64,000 bases of DNA, taken from positions 278,134 through 342,133 of the forward strand of contig NZ_JAKMCS010000004.1 in assembly GCF_022662195.1 (NCBI RefSeq), written 5' to 3'. The stretch is from Aestuariivivens insulae (GTDB taxonomy: Bacteria > Bacteroidota > Bacteroidia > Flavobacteriales > Flavobacteriaceae). Of the stretch, positions 1 through 7,584 are shown piece after piece. Made by a program: the position numbers and the translations under genes. Each line of letters starts with the position of its first letter. Positions within the stretch are counted from its first letter, which is position 1. The notes below the pieces were generated by a model. The model made no database searches. It saw only the letters and a program-made list of their open reading frames with translations, and was not told the DNA's origin.

Positions 1-1
1 A

Positions 2-427
2 AGGGAAAATTTAACACCCGATCTTTCAAAAATATTTACAGAGAAAAAGGTAAAAGAGTTTCATTCAAAAGAAGAATTTTTATTCACTATAAAACAAAAT
101 AATGAGACCCAATTAGTGGGGTTAATTTATTTAAAGGCACTTGACTGGAACAAGAAGCATGGCGAATTAGCCTACTGCATAGGGTATCCGTTTGAAGGCA
201 AAGGCATTACAACAAACGCCGTAAGGTTGTTGTCGGATTATGCGTTTGAAACCTTTAATTTAAATACCCTTAAAATAATAGTCCATAAATCGAATTTGGC
301 CAGTATAAAAGTTGCTGAAAAGTGTAATTTTACTTGGATAAAAACCTTAAAGAAGGAGCATGCGCCTCCAGGAGAGCCACCATTGGATATGGAACTCTAT
401 GAATTATATAATAAAATAGAAACATAA
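2..427 (+). CDS. GNAT family N-acetyltransferase (5' end cut by window)
   Basis: The reading frame is open from the left edge to the stop at 425-427, so the true start lies outside the window; a GTG at 116 is internal. The visible part resembles RimJ/RimL-type acetyltransferases, which move acetyl from acetyl-CoA to an amino group. The segment 'GYPFEGKGITTNAV' matches the acetyl-CoA pyrophosphate-binding loop (Q/R-x-x-G-x-G/A) and is followed by the usual 'N.ASI.VAEK' C-terminal helix. It ends one base before the next gene, so the two are probably co-transcribed with the heme genes downstream. The substrate cannot be read from the sequence. Confidence 0.85.
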   Translation, partial: RENLTPDLSKIFTEKKVKEFHSKEEFLFTIKQNNETQLVGLIYLKALDWNKKHGELAYCIGYPFEGKGITTNAVRLLSDYAFETFNLNTLKIIVHKSNLASIKVAEKCNFTWIKTLKKEHAPPGEPPLDMELYELYNKIET

Positions 428-428
428 T

Positions 429-776
429 ATGCCACATTTTGTAATAGACTGCTCGAACGATATTTTAGAAATGCAAGACCCTAAGGATGTTTTGCTTCAA
501 GTGCATAACGAAGCAACCAATTCTGGGTTATTTGATGAAGCTGATATTAAAGTGCGTCTCAACCCTTTTGCAGATAATTATTTGGTTGGAGGAAAAGAAT
601 CCTCTTTCATACATGTGTTTGCAAATATAATGGAGGGAAGAACTACAGAACAAAAAGCAAAGCTCTCAAAACAAATTGTACGGAGCCTTAAACTACTGTT
701 TCCAAACATTCCATTTATTGCCATTAATATTAGGGATTTTGAAAAAGCAACTTATTGCAACAAAACAATGGTGTAA
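429..776 (+). CDS. 5-carboxymethyl-2-hydroxymuconate isomerase-like protein (tautomerase superfamily)
   Basis: A 115-residue protein beginning Met-Pro; in this superfamily the Met is removed and Pro1 becomes the catalytic base. 'MPHFVIDCS' at the N terminus and 'INIRDFEKATYCNK' near the C terminus are typical of the CHMI (HpaF/HpcD) family. The ATG lies one base after the previous stop. No homoprotocatechuate-degradation genes are visible nearby, so it may be a housekeeping tautomerase rather than a catabolic enzyme. Family call is good; physiological substrate is unknown. Confidence 0.8.
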   Translation: MPHFVIDCSNDILEMQDPKDVLLQVHNEATNSGLFDEADIKVRLNPFADNYLVGGKESSFIHVFANIMEGRTTEQKAKLSKQIVRSLKLLFPNIPFIAINIRDFEKATYCNKTMV

Positions 777-782
777 TTTATT

Positions 783-839
783 AGACCTGGTAGGTTTTTA
801 CTTCGACTGCGCTCAGTACAAGCAAAACCTGATAGGTCT
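783..839. repeat. REP-like inverted repeat upstream of RAYT
   Basis: Arms at 783-797 and 825-839 (AGACCTGGTAGGTTT / AAACCTGATAGGTCT) pair at 12 of 15 positions. The spacer contains CTTCGACTGCGCTCAG (801-816), a motif that recurs in variant form at several other intergenic sites in this window. It lies 21 bp before the RAYT start and matches the ACCTxxxAGGT core of the two hairpins at the 3' end of the RAYT region. Confidence 0.75.
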
Positions 840-860
840 ATGTATTAAAAAAAACATTAT

Positions 861-2384
861 ATGGAGAAGCTTGAAAAAGACCATTTTTATCATATCTATA
901 ATAGAGGAATAAATAGTTGCTCCATTTTTCAAGATGATGGCAATATGCTTTATTTTTTAGAGCTTCTAAAAAAACATTTAGAGCATAAAGTGAACATTGT
1001 TGCATATTGTCTAATGAACAATCATTTTCATTTACTGGTAAAAGTTATTGAGGAAGAGCATACAGTTATTCAAGCTTTTTCAAATCTTTTTAAAGCCTAT
1101 GCTAAAGCCTTTAATAAGCAGCAAAATAGGACAGGGAGTTTGTTTGAAAAGCACTTTAAAAGAAAACAAATTAAAGATGAAACTTATTTAAAGAATCTAA
1201 TCCTGTACATCCACAGAAACCCAAAAACACATAATGTAGTTAAGTGTTTTGAAGACTATAAGTTTTCGTCTTATAATTATTACTTCAAGGAAGAAACCAG
1301 CCTCATTTCATATACTAAGCCGTATGTAATTAACTTATTCGATAGTGCTGATAATTTTAAATATAGCCACAATAAAATGGATGTAGATAATATAGACCTA
1401 CAAGGTTTTGAAAACATTGTAGGTCATGAACATCATGAAGCTTCCAACCTGCAAGGTCTCAAAGACCTTGTAGGTTTGTCTATGAAAGACAAATTCTACC
1501 AATACATACAGGAACTACAGGACACTATTACATCAAAACTGGAAAGTATCGATGGGAAAGCAAAATTTCGTGAAGACCTATGGCAACGGCCAGAGGGTGG
1601 TGGCGGACGTACCCGTGTTATTGAAAATGGAGAGGTGTTTGAAAAAGGTGGTGTTAATATTTCGGCGGTACACGGTAAGTTGCCACAATCTATGCAAGCC
1701 TATTTTAAAGTTGGAGATGTCGATTTTTTTGCCTGTGGCCTCAGTTTAGTTATCCACCCTAAAAACCCTATGGTGCCAACCGTGCATGCCAATTGGCGTT
1801 ATTTTGAAATGTATGATGAAACCGGACATATTGTAGACCAATGGTTTGGTGGCGGACAGGACTTAACACCTTATTACCTCTTTGAAGAAGATGCCAAACA
1901 TTTTCATCAGGTATGTAAAACAGCCTGCGACAAGCATAACACTGAATTTTATCCCAATTACAAAAAACGTTGCGACGACTATTTTTACAATGCCCACAGG
2001 AATGAAGCGCGTGGTATAGGCGGTTTGTTTTTCGATTATTGCAAGGCATCCAATAACATGACTATGGAAGACTGGTATAGCTTTGTAACCGAGGTAGGAA
2101 ATAGCTTTTTGGAAGCTTATGTGCCCATTGTTGAAAAGCGAAAGGATTTGCCTTATACCAAAGCCCATAGAGATTGGCAGGAAATACGTCGAGGCCGTTA
2201 TGTAGAGTTCAATTTGGTGCATGATAAAGGGACTTTGTTCGGATTAAAAACCAATGGCCGAATAGAAAGTATTTTAATGAGTTTGCCTCCACACGTACAG
2301 TGGGTTTATGATCACCATCCTGAAGCTGGTAGTGAAGAAGAAAAATTAATTGAAGTTTTACAGAACCCTAGGGATTGGGTGTAA
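861..2384 (+). CDS. hemF: RAYT-coproporphyrinogen III oxidase in-frame fusion (aerobic HemF)
   Basis: One 507-codon frame with two unrelated parts. Residues 1 to about 150 are a REP-associated tyrosine transposase (HFH motif, 'YIHRNP' Tyr). Residues 151-207 are a low-complexity linker encoded partly by REP hairpins. Residues 208-507, from ATG 1482, are a complete 300-residue HemF ('RPEGGGGRTRV', 'HANWRYFE', 'WFGGGQDLTPYY', 'RGRYVEFNLVHDKGT'), the oxygen-dependent enzyme converting coproporphyrinogen III to protoporphyrinogen IX. HemF itself looks intact. The native start is probably ATG 1482, only five bases after the second hairpin. Whether the cell makes the fusion, free HemF or both cannot be decided here. 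hemB follows about 1.7 kb downstream. Confidence 0.85.
   Translation: MEKLEKDHFYHIYNRGINSCSIFQDDGNMLYFLELLKKHLEHKVNIVAYCLMNNHFHLLVKVIEEEHTVIQAFSNLFKAYAKAFNKQQNRTGSLFEKHFKRKQIKDETYLKNLILYIHRNPKTHNVVKCFEDYKFSSYNYYFKEETSLISYTKPYVINLFDSADNFKYSHNKMDVDNIDLQGFENIVGHEHHEASNLQGLKDLVGLSMKDKFYQYIQELQDTITSKLESIDGKAKFREDLWQRPEGGGGRTRVIENGEVFEKGGVNISAVHGKLPQSMQAYFKVGDVDFFACGLSLVIHPKNPMVPTVHANWRYFEMYDETGHIVDQWFGGGQDLTPYYLFEEDAKHFHQVCKTACDKHNTEFYPNYKKRCDDYFYNAHRNEARGIGGLFFDYCKASNNMTMEDWYSFVTEVGNSFLEAYVPIVEKRKDLPYTKAHRDWQEIRRGRYVEFNLVHDKGTLFGLKTNGRIESILMSLPPHVQWVYDHHPEAGSEEEKLIEVLQNPRDWV
1395..1476 (+). repeat. Two REP hairpins inside the RAYT-HemF reading frame
   Basis: Hairpin 1 (1395-1425) has arms GACCTACAA/TTGTAGGTC with an inner GTTTT/AAAAC. 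Hairpin 2 (1446-1476) has 14-base arms AACCTGCAAGGTCT/AGACCTTGTAGGTT around CAA, with one mismatch. Both are translated in the fused frame, as 'LQGFENIVG' and 'LQGLKDLVG', and the second ends just before the HemF ATG at 1482. In mRNA they would fold over the HemF initiation region. Confidence 0.8.
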
Positions 2385-2407
2385 GTTTTATTTGCTAAAT
2401 TTGGATT

Positions 2408-3535
2408 ATGACGACTAAAATAAAAATATCACCTAAAACTTTAATTTGGGCTACTGAGAGAAGTGGACTGAATATTGATAGTTTACATGATGTTTATCCA
2501 AAGGCTATTGATTGGATAAGAGAAGAGTCGGAACCAACAGTTAAGCAATTAGAAAATTTTGCAAAAAAAATTCATGTTCCTTTTGGCTTTTTATTTTTAA
2601 AGAAACCTCCAAAAGAAAAGTTGCCAATAACATTCTATAGAAGTAATGGAGTGGTAATTAAAAACCCTCCATTGGTTATAAAAGATTTAGTAAATCAAAT
2701 AAAGACCAAACAAGAATGGTTAAAAGATTTTTTGATTGAAACTAATTATGAAGAATTAGGCTTTATAGGTTCATTAAGAAACTTTGAAAAAATCAATCCA
2801 ATAGATGCTGCAGAAGTAATTAGGAAAGCTTTGAAGCTAAATAAGACTTGGTACGAAGACACCAAGAAGAGCAATGTTTTTAGATATTGGATTGACAAAA
2901 TAGAAAAAAATAGAATTTTTATTATTTCTACTGGTTATGTTGGAAATAATAGAAGAAGTGTTGATGTAGAAGTATGTAAAGGATTCACTTTAGTAGATAA
3001 ATTTTGTCCTTTTATATATATAAATACAAATAATCTTGGCGGAGGTAGAATATTCACACTTATTCACGAATTAGTTCATGTCTTTGTTGGAAATAGTATT
3101 GGTATTGGGTATGAACCAATTCATCCATCTTCCCAACCCTTAGAAAAATTCTGTGATAGTGTTTCTTCCGAGATTTTAGTCCCTACTTCTTTTTTCAAAG
3201 TGAGTTGGAATTCGACCAATGATACTTTTTCTGAAAAAATATCAAGATTGGCTAATCAATATCATGTTAGTAAATTGGTAATAGCCAAAAAAGCTTTAGA
3301 TTCTAATTTTATAGAACAATCTGATTTCTGGGCATTTTATAATTATTATACAAATATTCCATTTAAAAAAGGAGTAGGTGGAGATTATTGGAATTCTAAA
3401 CCATATGAAGTCAGTAGAAAATTTTACTCATTTGTTGATTCTGCTTTAAAACAAGGAAAAATTTTACCGTCTAGTGCTTACAAATTAACAAACATGAAAG
3501 CAAACACTTATGATAACTTTAAAAAGAACTCTTAG
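2408..3535 (+). CDS. ImmA/IrrE family metallo-endopeptidase (Xre-ImmA type, TA partner)
   Basis: A 375-residue protein with a zinc-peptidase motif 'LIHELVHVFVG' (HExxH) and a downstream acidic residue in 'EKFCDSVSSEILVP' that fits the third ligand. The N-terminal ~100 residues ('TLIWATERSGLNIDSL', 'PTVKQLENFAKKIHVPFGFLF') match the helical region seen in COG2856 proteins. It is followed three bases later by a DUF4411 PIN protein, a recurrent pairing treated as a toxin-antitoxin-like module. The pair is inserted between hemF and hemB and is more AT-rich than both. The direct role (antitoxin or repressor protease) is inference. Confidence 0.8.
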   Translation: MTTKIKISPKTLIWATERSGLNIDSLHDVYPKAIDWIREESEPTVKQLENFAKKIHVPFGFLFLKKPPKEKLPITFYRSNGVVIKNPPLVIKDLVNQIKTKQEWLKDFLIETNYEELGFIGSLRNFEKINPIDAAEVIRKALKLNKTWYEDTKKSNVFRYWIDKIEKNRIFIISTGYVGNNRRSVDVEVCKGFTLVDKFCPFIYINTNNLGGGRIFTLIHELVHVFVGNSIGIGYEPIHPSSQPLEKFCDSVSSEILVPTSFFKVSWNSTNDTFSEKISRLANQYHVSKLVIAKKALDSNFIEQSDFWAFYNYYTNIPFKKGVGGDYWNSKPYEVSRKFYSFVDSALKQGKILPSSAYKLTNMKANTYDNFKKNS

Positions 3536-3538
3536 TGA

Positions 3539-4042
3539 ATGCTTTATATTTTAGATACAAACATATTAGTTTATCCAGATAGAATTAGTCATCCTATGGA
3601 TATTTATCCTTCATATTGGGATAAAATGGCCGATTTACTAAGGTTTGAAAATGTTATTTCAATAGATAAAGTAAAGGATGAAATTTATAGGCATCAAGAT
3701 GGGTTGACCAATTGGTGTAAATTAAATACTCAAAAATCATTTTGGGCTTTATCTGTCAATTGTATGGTTGAGTATGCTGAGATACAAAATTGGGCACAAA
3801 ACAAAGATTACAACGAACGAGCTTTGATTGAATTTGCTGACTCTAAAAATGCAGATGCATTTTTAGTTGCTTATGCATTAAATAAAAAAAGGGTTGAAGA
3901 TGTTGAGGTATCAATAGTTACTTTAGAAGTAAGTGCTCCAGAAAGTAAGAGAGCTATTAAAATACCTGATATTTGTTTGGATTTCGATATCAGGTTTATA
4001 AATAACAATGATTTCTTTAGAGAAATAAAAGCAAGTTTTTAA
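3539..4042 (+). CDS. DUF4411 family PIN-domain protein (putative ribonuclease toxin)
   Basis: A 167-residue protein starting three bases after the ImmA/IrrE gene. PIN features are visible: an N-terminal 'LYILDTNILVY' with the first catalytic Asp, a central acidic region ('KVKDEIYRH'), and 'KNADAFLVAYAL' with the next Asp. PIN domains are Mg-dependent RNases found in many toxin-antitoxin pairs. Codon and base use are AT-rich compared with hemB eight bases further on. Family assignment is good; toxicity and target are not shown. Confidence 0.8.
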   Translation: MLYILDTNILVYPDRISHPMDIYPSYWDKMADLLRFENVISIDKVKDEIYRHQDGLTNWCKLNTQKSFWALSVNCMVEYAEIQNWAQNKDYNERALIEFADSKNADAFLVAYALNKKRVEDVEVSIVTLEVSAPESKRAIKIPDICLDFDIRFINNNDFFREIKASF

Positions 4043-4050
4043 TTAAGATT

Positions 4051-5043
4051 ATGTTCCCATTAAGACGAAACCGAAGACTAAGAACCAATGAGGCCATTCG
4101 CGCTCTGGTTCGTGAAACCATAATTTCCCCAAACGATTTTTTAGTGCCACTTTTTGTGGTTGAAGGTAAAGGGGTGAAGGACGAAATTCCTTCTATGCCC
4201 AACTACTACCGTTATAGTTTGGATTTGTTGGAGCAAGAGGTTAAATCGCTTTGGAATTTGGGCCTAAAGTCGGTATTGCTTTTTGTAAAAGTTCCAGATC
4301 ACTTAAAAGATAATGAGGGCAAGGAAGCGTTGAATCCAAATGGACTCATGCAACGTGCCATTAAAACGGTAAAAAATGCCTGTCCTGAGATGTTGGTCAT
4401 GACCGATGTGGCTTTGGATCCTTATTCCATGTATGGCCATGATGGTATTATTGAAAATGGCCTTGTAGTAAATGATGCGACGACCGATTTTTTAGCTGAA
4501 ATGAGCCTGTCCCATGCCCAAGCCGGAGCCAATTTTGTTGCACCAAGCGATATGATGGACGGCCGCATTTTAACCATCCGTGAGGCTTTAGATGATGAAG
4601 GTTATATCAATACGGGTATTATGAGCTATTCGGCTAAATATGCTTCAGCTTTTTATGGACCCTTTCGGGATGCTTTAGATTCTGCTCCTGTAGATTTGGT
4701 GGACATCCCAAAAGATAAGAAAACGTACCAAATGGATCCGGCAAATAGGTTTGAGGCCATTAGGGAAAGCGAAATGGATATCGACGAAGGTGCCGATATC
4801 GTTATGGTAAAGCCAGGGCTTTGCTATTTGGATATTGTGCGCGAGATTAAAAATGAAGTCGATGTGCCTGTAGCGGTGTATCAAGTATCCGGTGAATATG
4901 CGATGCTTAAAGCAGCTGCCGAAAAAGGATGGCTGGACCACGATGCCGTTATGATGGAACAGATTATTGCCATTAAACGTGCTGGGGCCGATATTATAGC
5001 ATCTTATTTTGCCAAGGATGTTGTTAAGCTATTGAATGGTTGA
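4051..5043 (+). CDS. hemB: Delta-aminolevulinic acid dehydratase (porphobilinogen synthase)
   Basis: 330 residues, full length. It condenses two 5-aminolevulinate molecules into porphobilinogen in the cytoplasm. The two Schiff-base lysines are visible: K196 in 'SYSAKYAS' and K254 in 'VMVKPG'. The metal-switch region at 118-131 reads 'TDVALDPYSMYGHD'. The cysteines of zinc-type HemB are replaced by Ala/Asp, so this is the Mg-type enzyme. The gene sits eight bases after the DUF4411 gene and belongs functionally with hemF. A strong hairpin follows the stop. Confidence 0.97.
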   Translation: MFPLRRNRRLRTNEAIRALVRETIISPNDFLVPLFVVEGKGVKDEIPSMPNYYRYSLDLLEQEVKSLWNLGLKSVLLFVKVPDHLKDNEGKEALNPNGLMQRAIKTVKNACPEMLVMTDVALDPYSMYGHDGIIENGLVVNDATTDFLAEMSLSHAQAGANFVAPSDMMDGRILTIREALDDEGYINTGIMSYSAKYASAFYGPFRDALDSAPVDLVDIPKDKKTYQMDPANRFEAIRESEMDIDEGADIVMVKPGLCYLDIVREIKNEVDVPVAVYQVSGEYAMLKAAAEKGWLDHDAVMMEQIIAIKRAGADIIASYFAKDVVKLLNG

Positions 5044-5067
5044 TCTTCTGCTTAAATTTTGAAAATT

Positions 5068-5096
5068 GAAAAGTGGGCCACCACAGCCCACTTTTC
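5068..5096. terminator. Bidirectional hairpin terminator after hemB
   Basis: Perfect 11-bp inverted repeat GAAAAGTGGGC/GCCCACTTTTC with a 7-base loop, between the convergent hemB and the secreted-protein gene. The arm ends supply short T runs in both directions. It is followed at 5097-5120 by a (TAAAC)n tandem repeat of four units plus a variant. Confidence 0.8.
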
Positions 5097-5135
5097 AAAC
5101 TAAACTAAACTAAACTAAATAAGACATTAATTAAA

Positions 5136-5729
5136 CTAATTATTAATGAATGTTGTAAACTGCCTACCCTCAGTTAGGCAGACTATTTTATATGAACCTT
5201 TATTGGATAACTTATAAGCTCTTTCAATGGAGGTAGTCTCTTCTATTTTCTCAGAATGGATCAAATGATAGCCTCCTGCTTCAAAATAAACTTTAACTTC
5301 TAGAGGTTCTCGATCTAAAGACAGTTTTGTTAAGTATAAGATGCTATCTTTAATTCTGGTTACAGGCTTAAAAACGGTGGTCTCCTTATTTTTATCGAAA
5401 ATAACAGTATTTGTTCTTACTGTAAAAGGTACCGTTTTAATCTCAACGTCTTTTTCAAGTTCAAAAATGTAGTCACCGTCTGGAAGCGCGGTTAAATCGA
5501 ATCCTTTTTTATAATTGCCATTCTTTTCAATTAATTCTTTATAGAGTGTAATGCCACTTTGGCCCTTAATAGTAAGCAAGTTTCCTTTTTTTACATTTTC
5601 TAGTGTGAACACAGTTGCTTTAATGTCTGTGCTAACATGGTTGTCAATAGTACTGGCGAATCCAATAACCGTAACTAATAATGTTACCATTACGATTCCT
5701 TTTTTTACGTTTTTAATTAGATGTTTCAT
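5136..5729 (-). CDS. Secreted protein of unknown function
   Basis: 197 residues with a signal peptide (basic start 'MKHLIKNVKKG', then hydrophobic 'IVMVTLLVTVIGFAST'). The rest is beta-rich, with phrases such as 'LENVKKGNLLTIKGQSGITLYKE' and 'LPDGDYIFELEKDVEIKTVPF' that recall repeated Ig-like or T9SS-sorting-like domains of flavobacterial exported proteins. No catalytic motif is visible. It is a single gene, convergent with hemB, and no function is proposed. Confidence 0.75.
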   Translation of the reverse strand: MKHLIKNVKKGIVMVTLLVTVIGFASTIDNHVSTDIKATVFTLENVKKGNLLTIKGQSGITLYKELIEKNGNYKKGFDLTALPDGDYIFELEKDVEIKTVPFTVRTNTVIFDKNKETTVFKPVTRIKDSILYLTKLSLDREPLEVKVYFEAGGYHLIHSEKIEETTSIERAYKLSNKGSYKIVCLTEGRQFTTFINN

Positions 5730-5760
5730 CTGTTAATATTTATTGTTTTTTAATGGTCAG

Positions 5761-5783
5761 ACCTGCCTTGCCGGCAGGCAGGT
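5761..5783. repeat. CCTGCC palindrome, intergenic copy
   Basis: ACCTGCCTTGCCGGCAGGCAGGT, an almost perfect GC-rich palindrome (one extra T compared with the 20-bp core CCTGCCTGCCGGCAGGCAGG). It is the first of several copies; the others are in metG, in a tRNA-Asn relic and as two halves around a tRNA-Arg. The surrounding gap (5730-6047) is very AT-rich and shows no convincing gene. Confidence 0.85.
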
Positions 5784-6047
5784 GCGATGCCCGAATTATC
5801 ATACCGGTTGAGTTTGCAACTTTTGTTAATGGACATTTCATGATTTGGAATTTAATAACGTTCAACATGGGCAAAGTTATATTGAAACAAGACTTAATAA
5901 AACATCAAATTTTGCAATTTTGTATGCTATATTATCTGTTATTTTAATGTTAATTATGTGTTGAGTTAAAATAGCATATAATCTAGTTAATTAAATATAT
6001 ATTTGAAGTGGTGTTTAATTGTAAATTTGTTTAAAAATTATTCTGTT

Positions 6048-6920
6048 ATGATTAGTAAAAAACCTACTTTAGAAAAGCTTAGCCCAAGCTTTGGAAGTTC
6101 TTTATTAATAAAACAGCATCTGGAAAAGGTAGATAAGATAAATGCATTTTGGCATTTTCATCCAGAGTTAGAGCTTGTATATATTAATAAAGGACAAGGT
6201 AAAACACATATTGGCAATCACTTATCGTATTTTAATAATAGTCAGCTTATTTTAATCGGTGCCAATTTGCCCCACAATGGTTTTGCAGACCGGTTAACGG
6301 CCAATGGTTCTGAAACCACTGTACAGTTTAAACAGGATTTCCTAGGGAAAGATTTTATAGAGATTCCAGAAATGGCCAATGTGGTAGCCTTGTTCGATAG
6401 GGCTAAAAAGGGGATTCGTTTTAAGATTGAAACTAAAGCTGTAATAGGTCCCAAAATTAATAAATTGACTAAATATGAAGGGCTTGAGCGTGTTTTGAAG
6501 TTTTTGGATATCCTCAATTACTTGGCGAATACAGATGATTATACCTTATTGAATGCCGATGGTATTGCGTTAGAAATTAATCCGCAAGACAGCGATAAAA
6601 TCAACGTGATATATCATTATGTGAATGCCAATTTTCAAAGGCATATCACTTTAGATGAAATCGCTAATGAAGTGAGTATGACGGTACCCGCATTTTGCAG
6701 GTATTTTAAAAAAACAACGGGAAAAACATTTACGCAATTGGTTAATGAATATAGAGTTGTTCATGCCACCAAGTTGTTAAATGAAAGCAAAATGAGTATT
6801 GCAGATGTTTGCTTCGAGTGCGGGTTCAATAATTTTTCCCATTTTAACAAACAATTTAATGAGATTGCTGGGAAGAGTGCCTCACAATACAGAAAGGAAA
6901 TTAGGCAAATTATTCAATAA
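6048..6920 (+). CDS. AraC family transcriptional regulator (cupin sensor domain)
   Basis: About 290 residues from ATG 6048, chosen over an upstream in-frame start at 6003 because family N termini begin near 'MISKKPTLEKL'. The N-terminal cupin-like domain contains 'FWHFHPELELVYINKGQG', typical of sugar- or metabolite-sensing AraC proteins. The C-terminal double HTH shows 'ITLDEIANEVSMTVPAFCRYFKK' and 'SIADVCFECGFNNFSHFNKQF'. It ends two bases before the convergent HD gene. Targets are unknown; no sugar-catabolic operon is adjacent. Confidence 0.88.
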   Translation: MISKKPTLEKLSPSFGSSLLIKQHLEKVDKINAFWHFHPELELVYINKGQGKTHIGNHLSYFNNSQLILIGANLPHNGFADRLTANGSETTVQFKQDFLGKDFIEIPEMANVVALFDRAKKGIRFKIETKAVIGPKINKLTKYEGLERVLKFLDILNYLANTDDYTLLNADGIALEINPQDSDKINVIYHYVNANFQRHITLDEIANEVSMTVPAFCRYFKKTTGKTFTQLVNEYRVVHATKLLNESKMSIADVCFECGFNNFSHFNKQFNEIAGKSASQYRKEIRQIIQ

Positions 6921-6922
6921 TC

Positions 6923-7579
6923 TTAAGCGTTTCCATCCCATTCGGCATAAAACTGATCGAGAAACTTTTCCATAAAGGCATGGCGTTTTGTAGCAATTTG
7001 TTTCCCCGTTTTGGTATTCATTTTGTCCTTAAGCAATAGAAGCTTTTCATAAAAATGATTAATGGTCGGGGCGGTTGAGGTTTTATACTCGGTTTTGCTT
7101 AGGCTTAAATTGGGTTTAATCGCAGGGTTGAAAAGTGGCCTGTTTTTAAATCCACCATAATTAAAGGCCCGGGCAACACCTATGGCGCCAATAGCATCAA
7201 GTCTATCGGCATCTTGGACAACTTTCAATTCTTCTGAAGTAAAAAGGGTTTCGTTGCCCAACGATTTGTTAAACGACATGTTCTCAATAATCTGGACGAC
7301 ATGTTCAATAATTTGCGAGTCAACATTCAATTTAAACAGAAATTCCCGGGCAATTTTAGGACCAATACTATCATCACCATTATGAAATTTACTGTCTGCA
7401 ATGTCATGCAATAAAGCGGCCAATTGTACCACAAGTAAATTTACGTTTTCGGTTTTGGAAATAAGCAAGGCATTACGGTATACGCGTTGTGTATGAAACC
7501 AGTCGTGCCCACCTTCGGCATTGGCAAGGGTTTGTTTTACAAAAGAAATGGTGTTATTTATAATTTCTTCCGTAGACAT
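6923..7579 (-). CDS. HD domain phosphohydrolase
   Basis: 218 residues with the metal-dependent HD signature: H in 'GGHDWFHTQRV', the HD pair in 'LAALLHDIADSKF', and 'VVQDADRLDAIGAIGVAR' carrying the last Asp. This matches the YedJ-like family of small HD hydrolases acting on phosphorylated small molecules; the exact substrate is unknown. It starts five bases after the desaturase stop and is the last gene of the plsC-desaturase-HD operon. Confidence 0.85.
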   Translation of the reverse strand: MSTEEIINNTISFVKQTLANAEGGHDWFHTQRVYRNALLISKTENVNLLVVQLAALLHDIADSKFHNGDDSIGPKIAREFLFKLNVDSQIIEHVVQIIENMSFNKSLGNETLFTSEELKVVQDADRLDAIGAIGVARAFNYGGFKNRPLFNPAIKPNLSLSKTEYKTSTAPTINHFYEKLLLLKDKMNTKTGKQIATKRHAFMEKFLDQFYAEWDGNA

Positions 7580-7584
7580 ATAAC

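Larger units (their letters stand above)
783..1476 (+). mobile_element. RAYT-REP unit (REP-associated tyrosine transposase with flanking REP hairpins)
   Basis: The unit comprises an upstream palindrome (783-839), a Y1-type transposase coding region from 861, and two downstream hairpins (1395-1425 and 1446-1476). The transposase part keeps its key residues: the HUH motif in 'NNHFHLLVK' and the Tyr-bearing helix 'YLKNLILYIHRNP'. It lies directly in front of the hemF start and splits what would otherwise be a compact CHMI-hemF junction. RAYTs are known as single-copy transposases linked to REP sequences. Here the unit reads into hemF with no stop codon. Confidence 0.75.

Noticed and set aside
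1863..2222. 119-codon minus-strand frame opposite hemF
   Set aside because: Shadow of a highly conserved HemF coding region; no start context or family resemblance.
5753..5947. 64-codon frame across the CCTGCC palindrome at 5761
   Set aside because: Begins in the palindrome, AT-rich and without protein-like content; treated as non-coding.
6920..6923. Two-base gap between convergent AraC and HD genes as a regulatory arrangement
   Set aside because: Close convergent ends occur normally in compact genomes; nothing else supports a special role.
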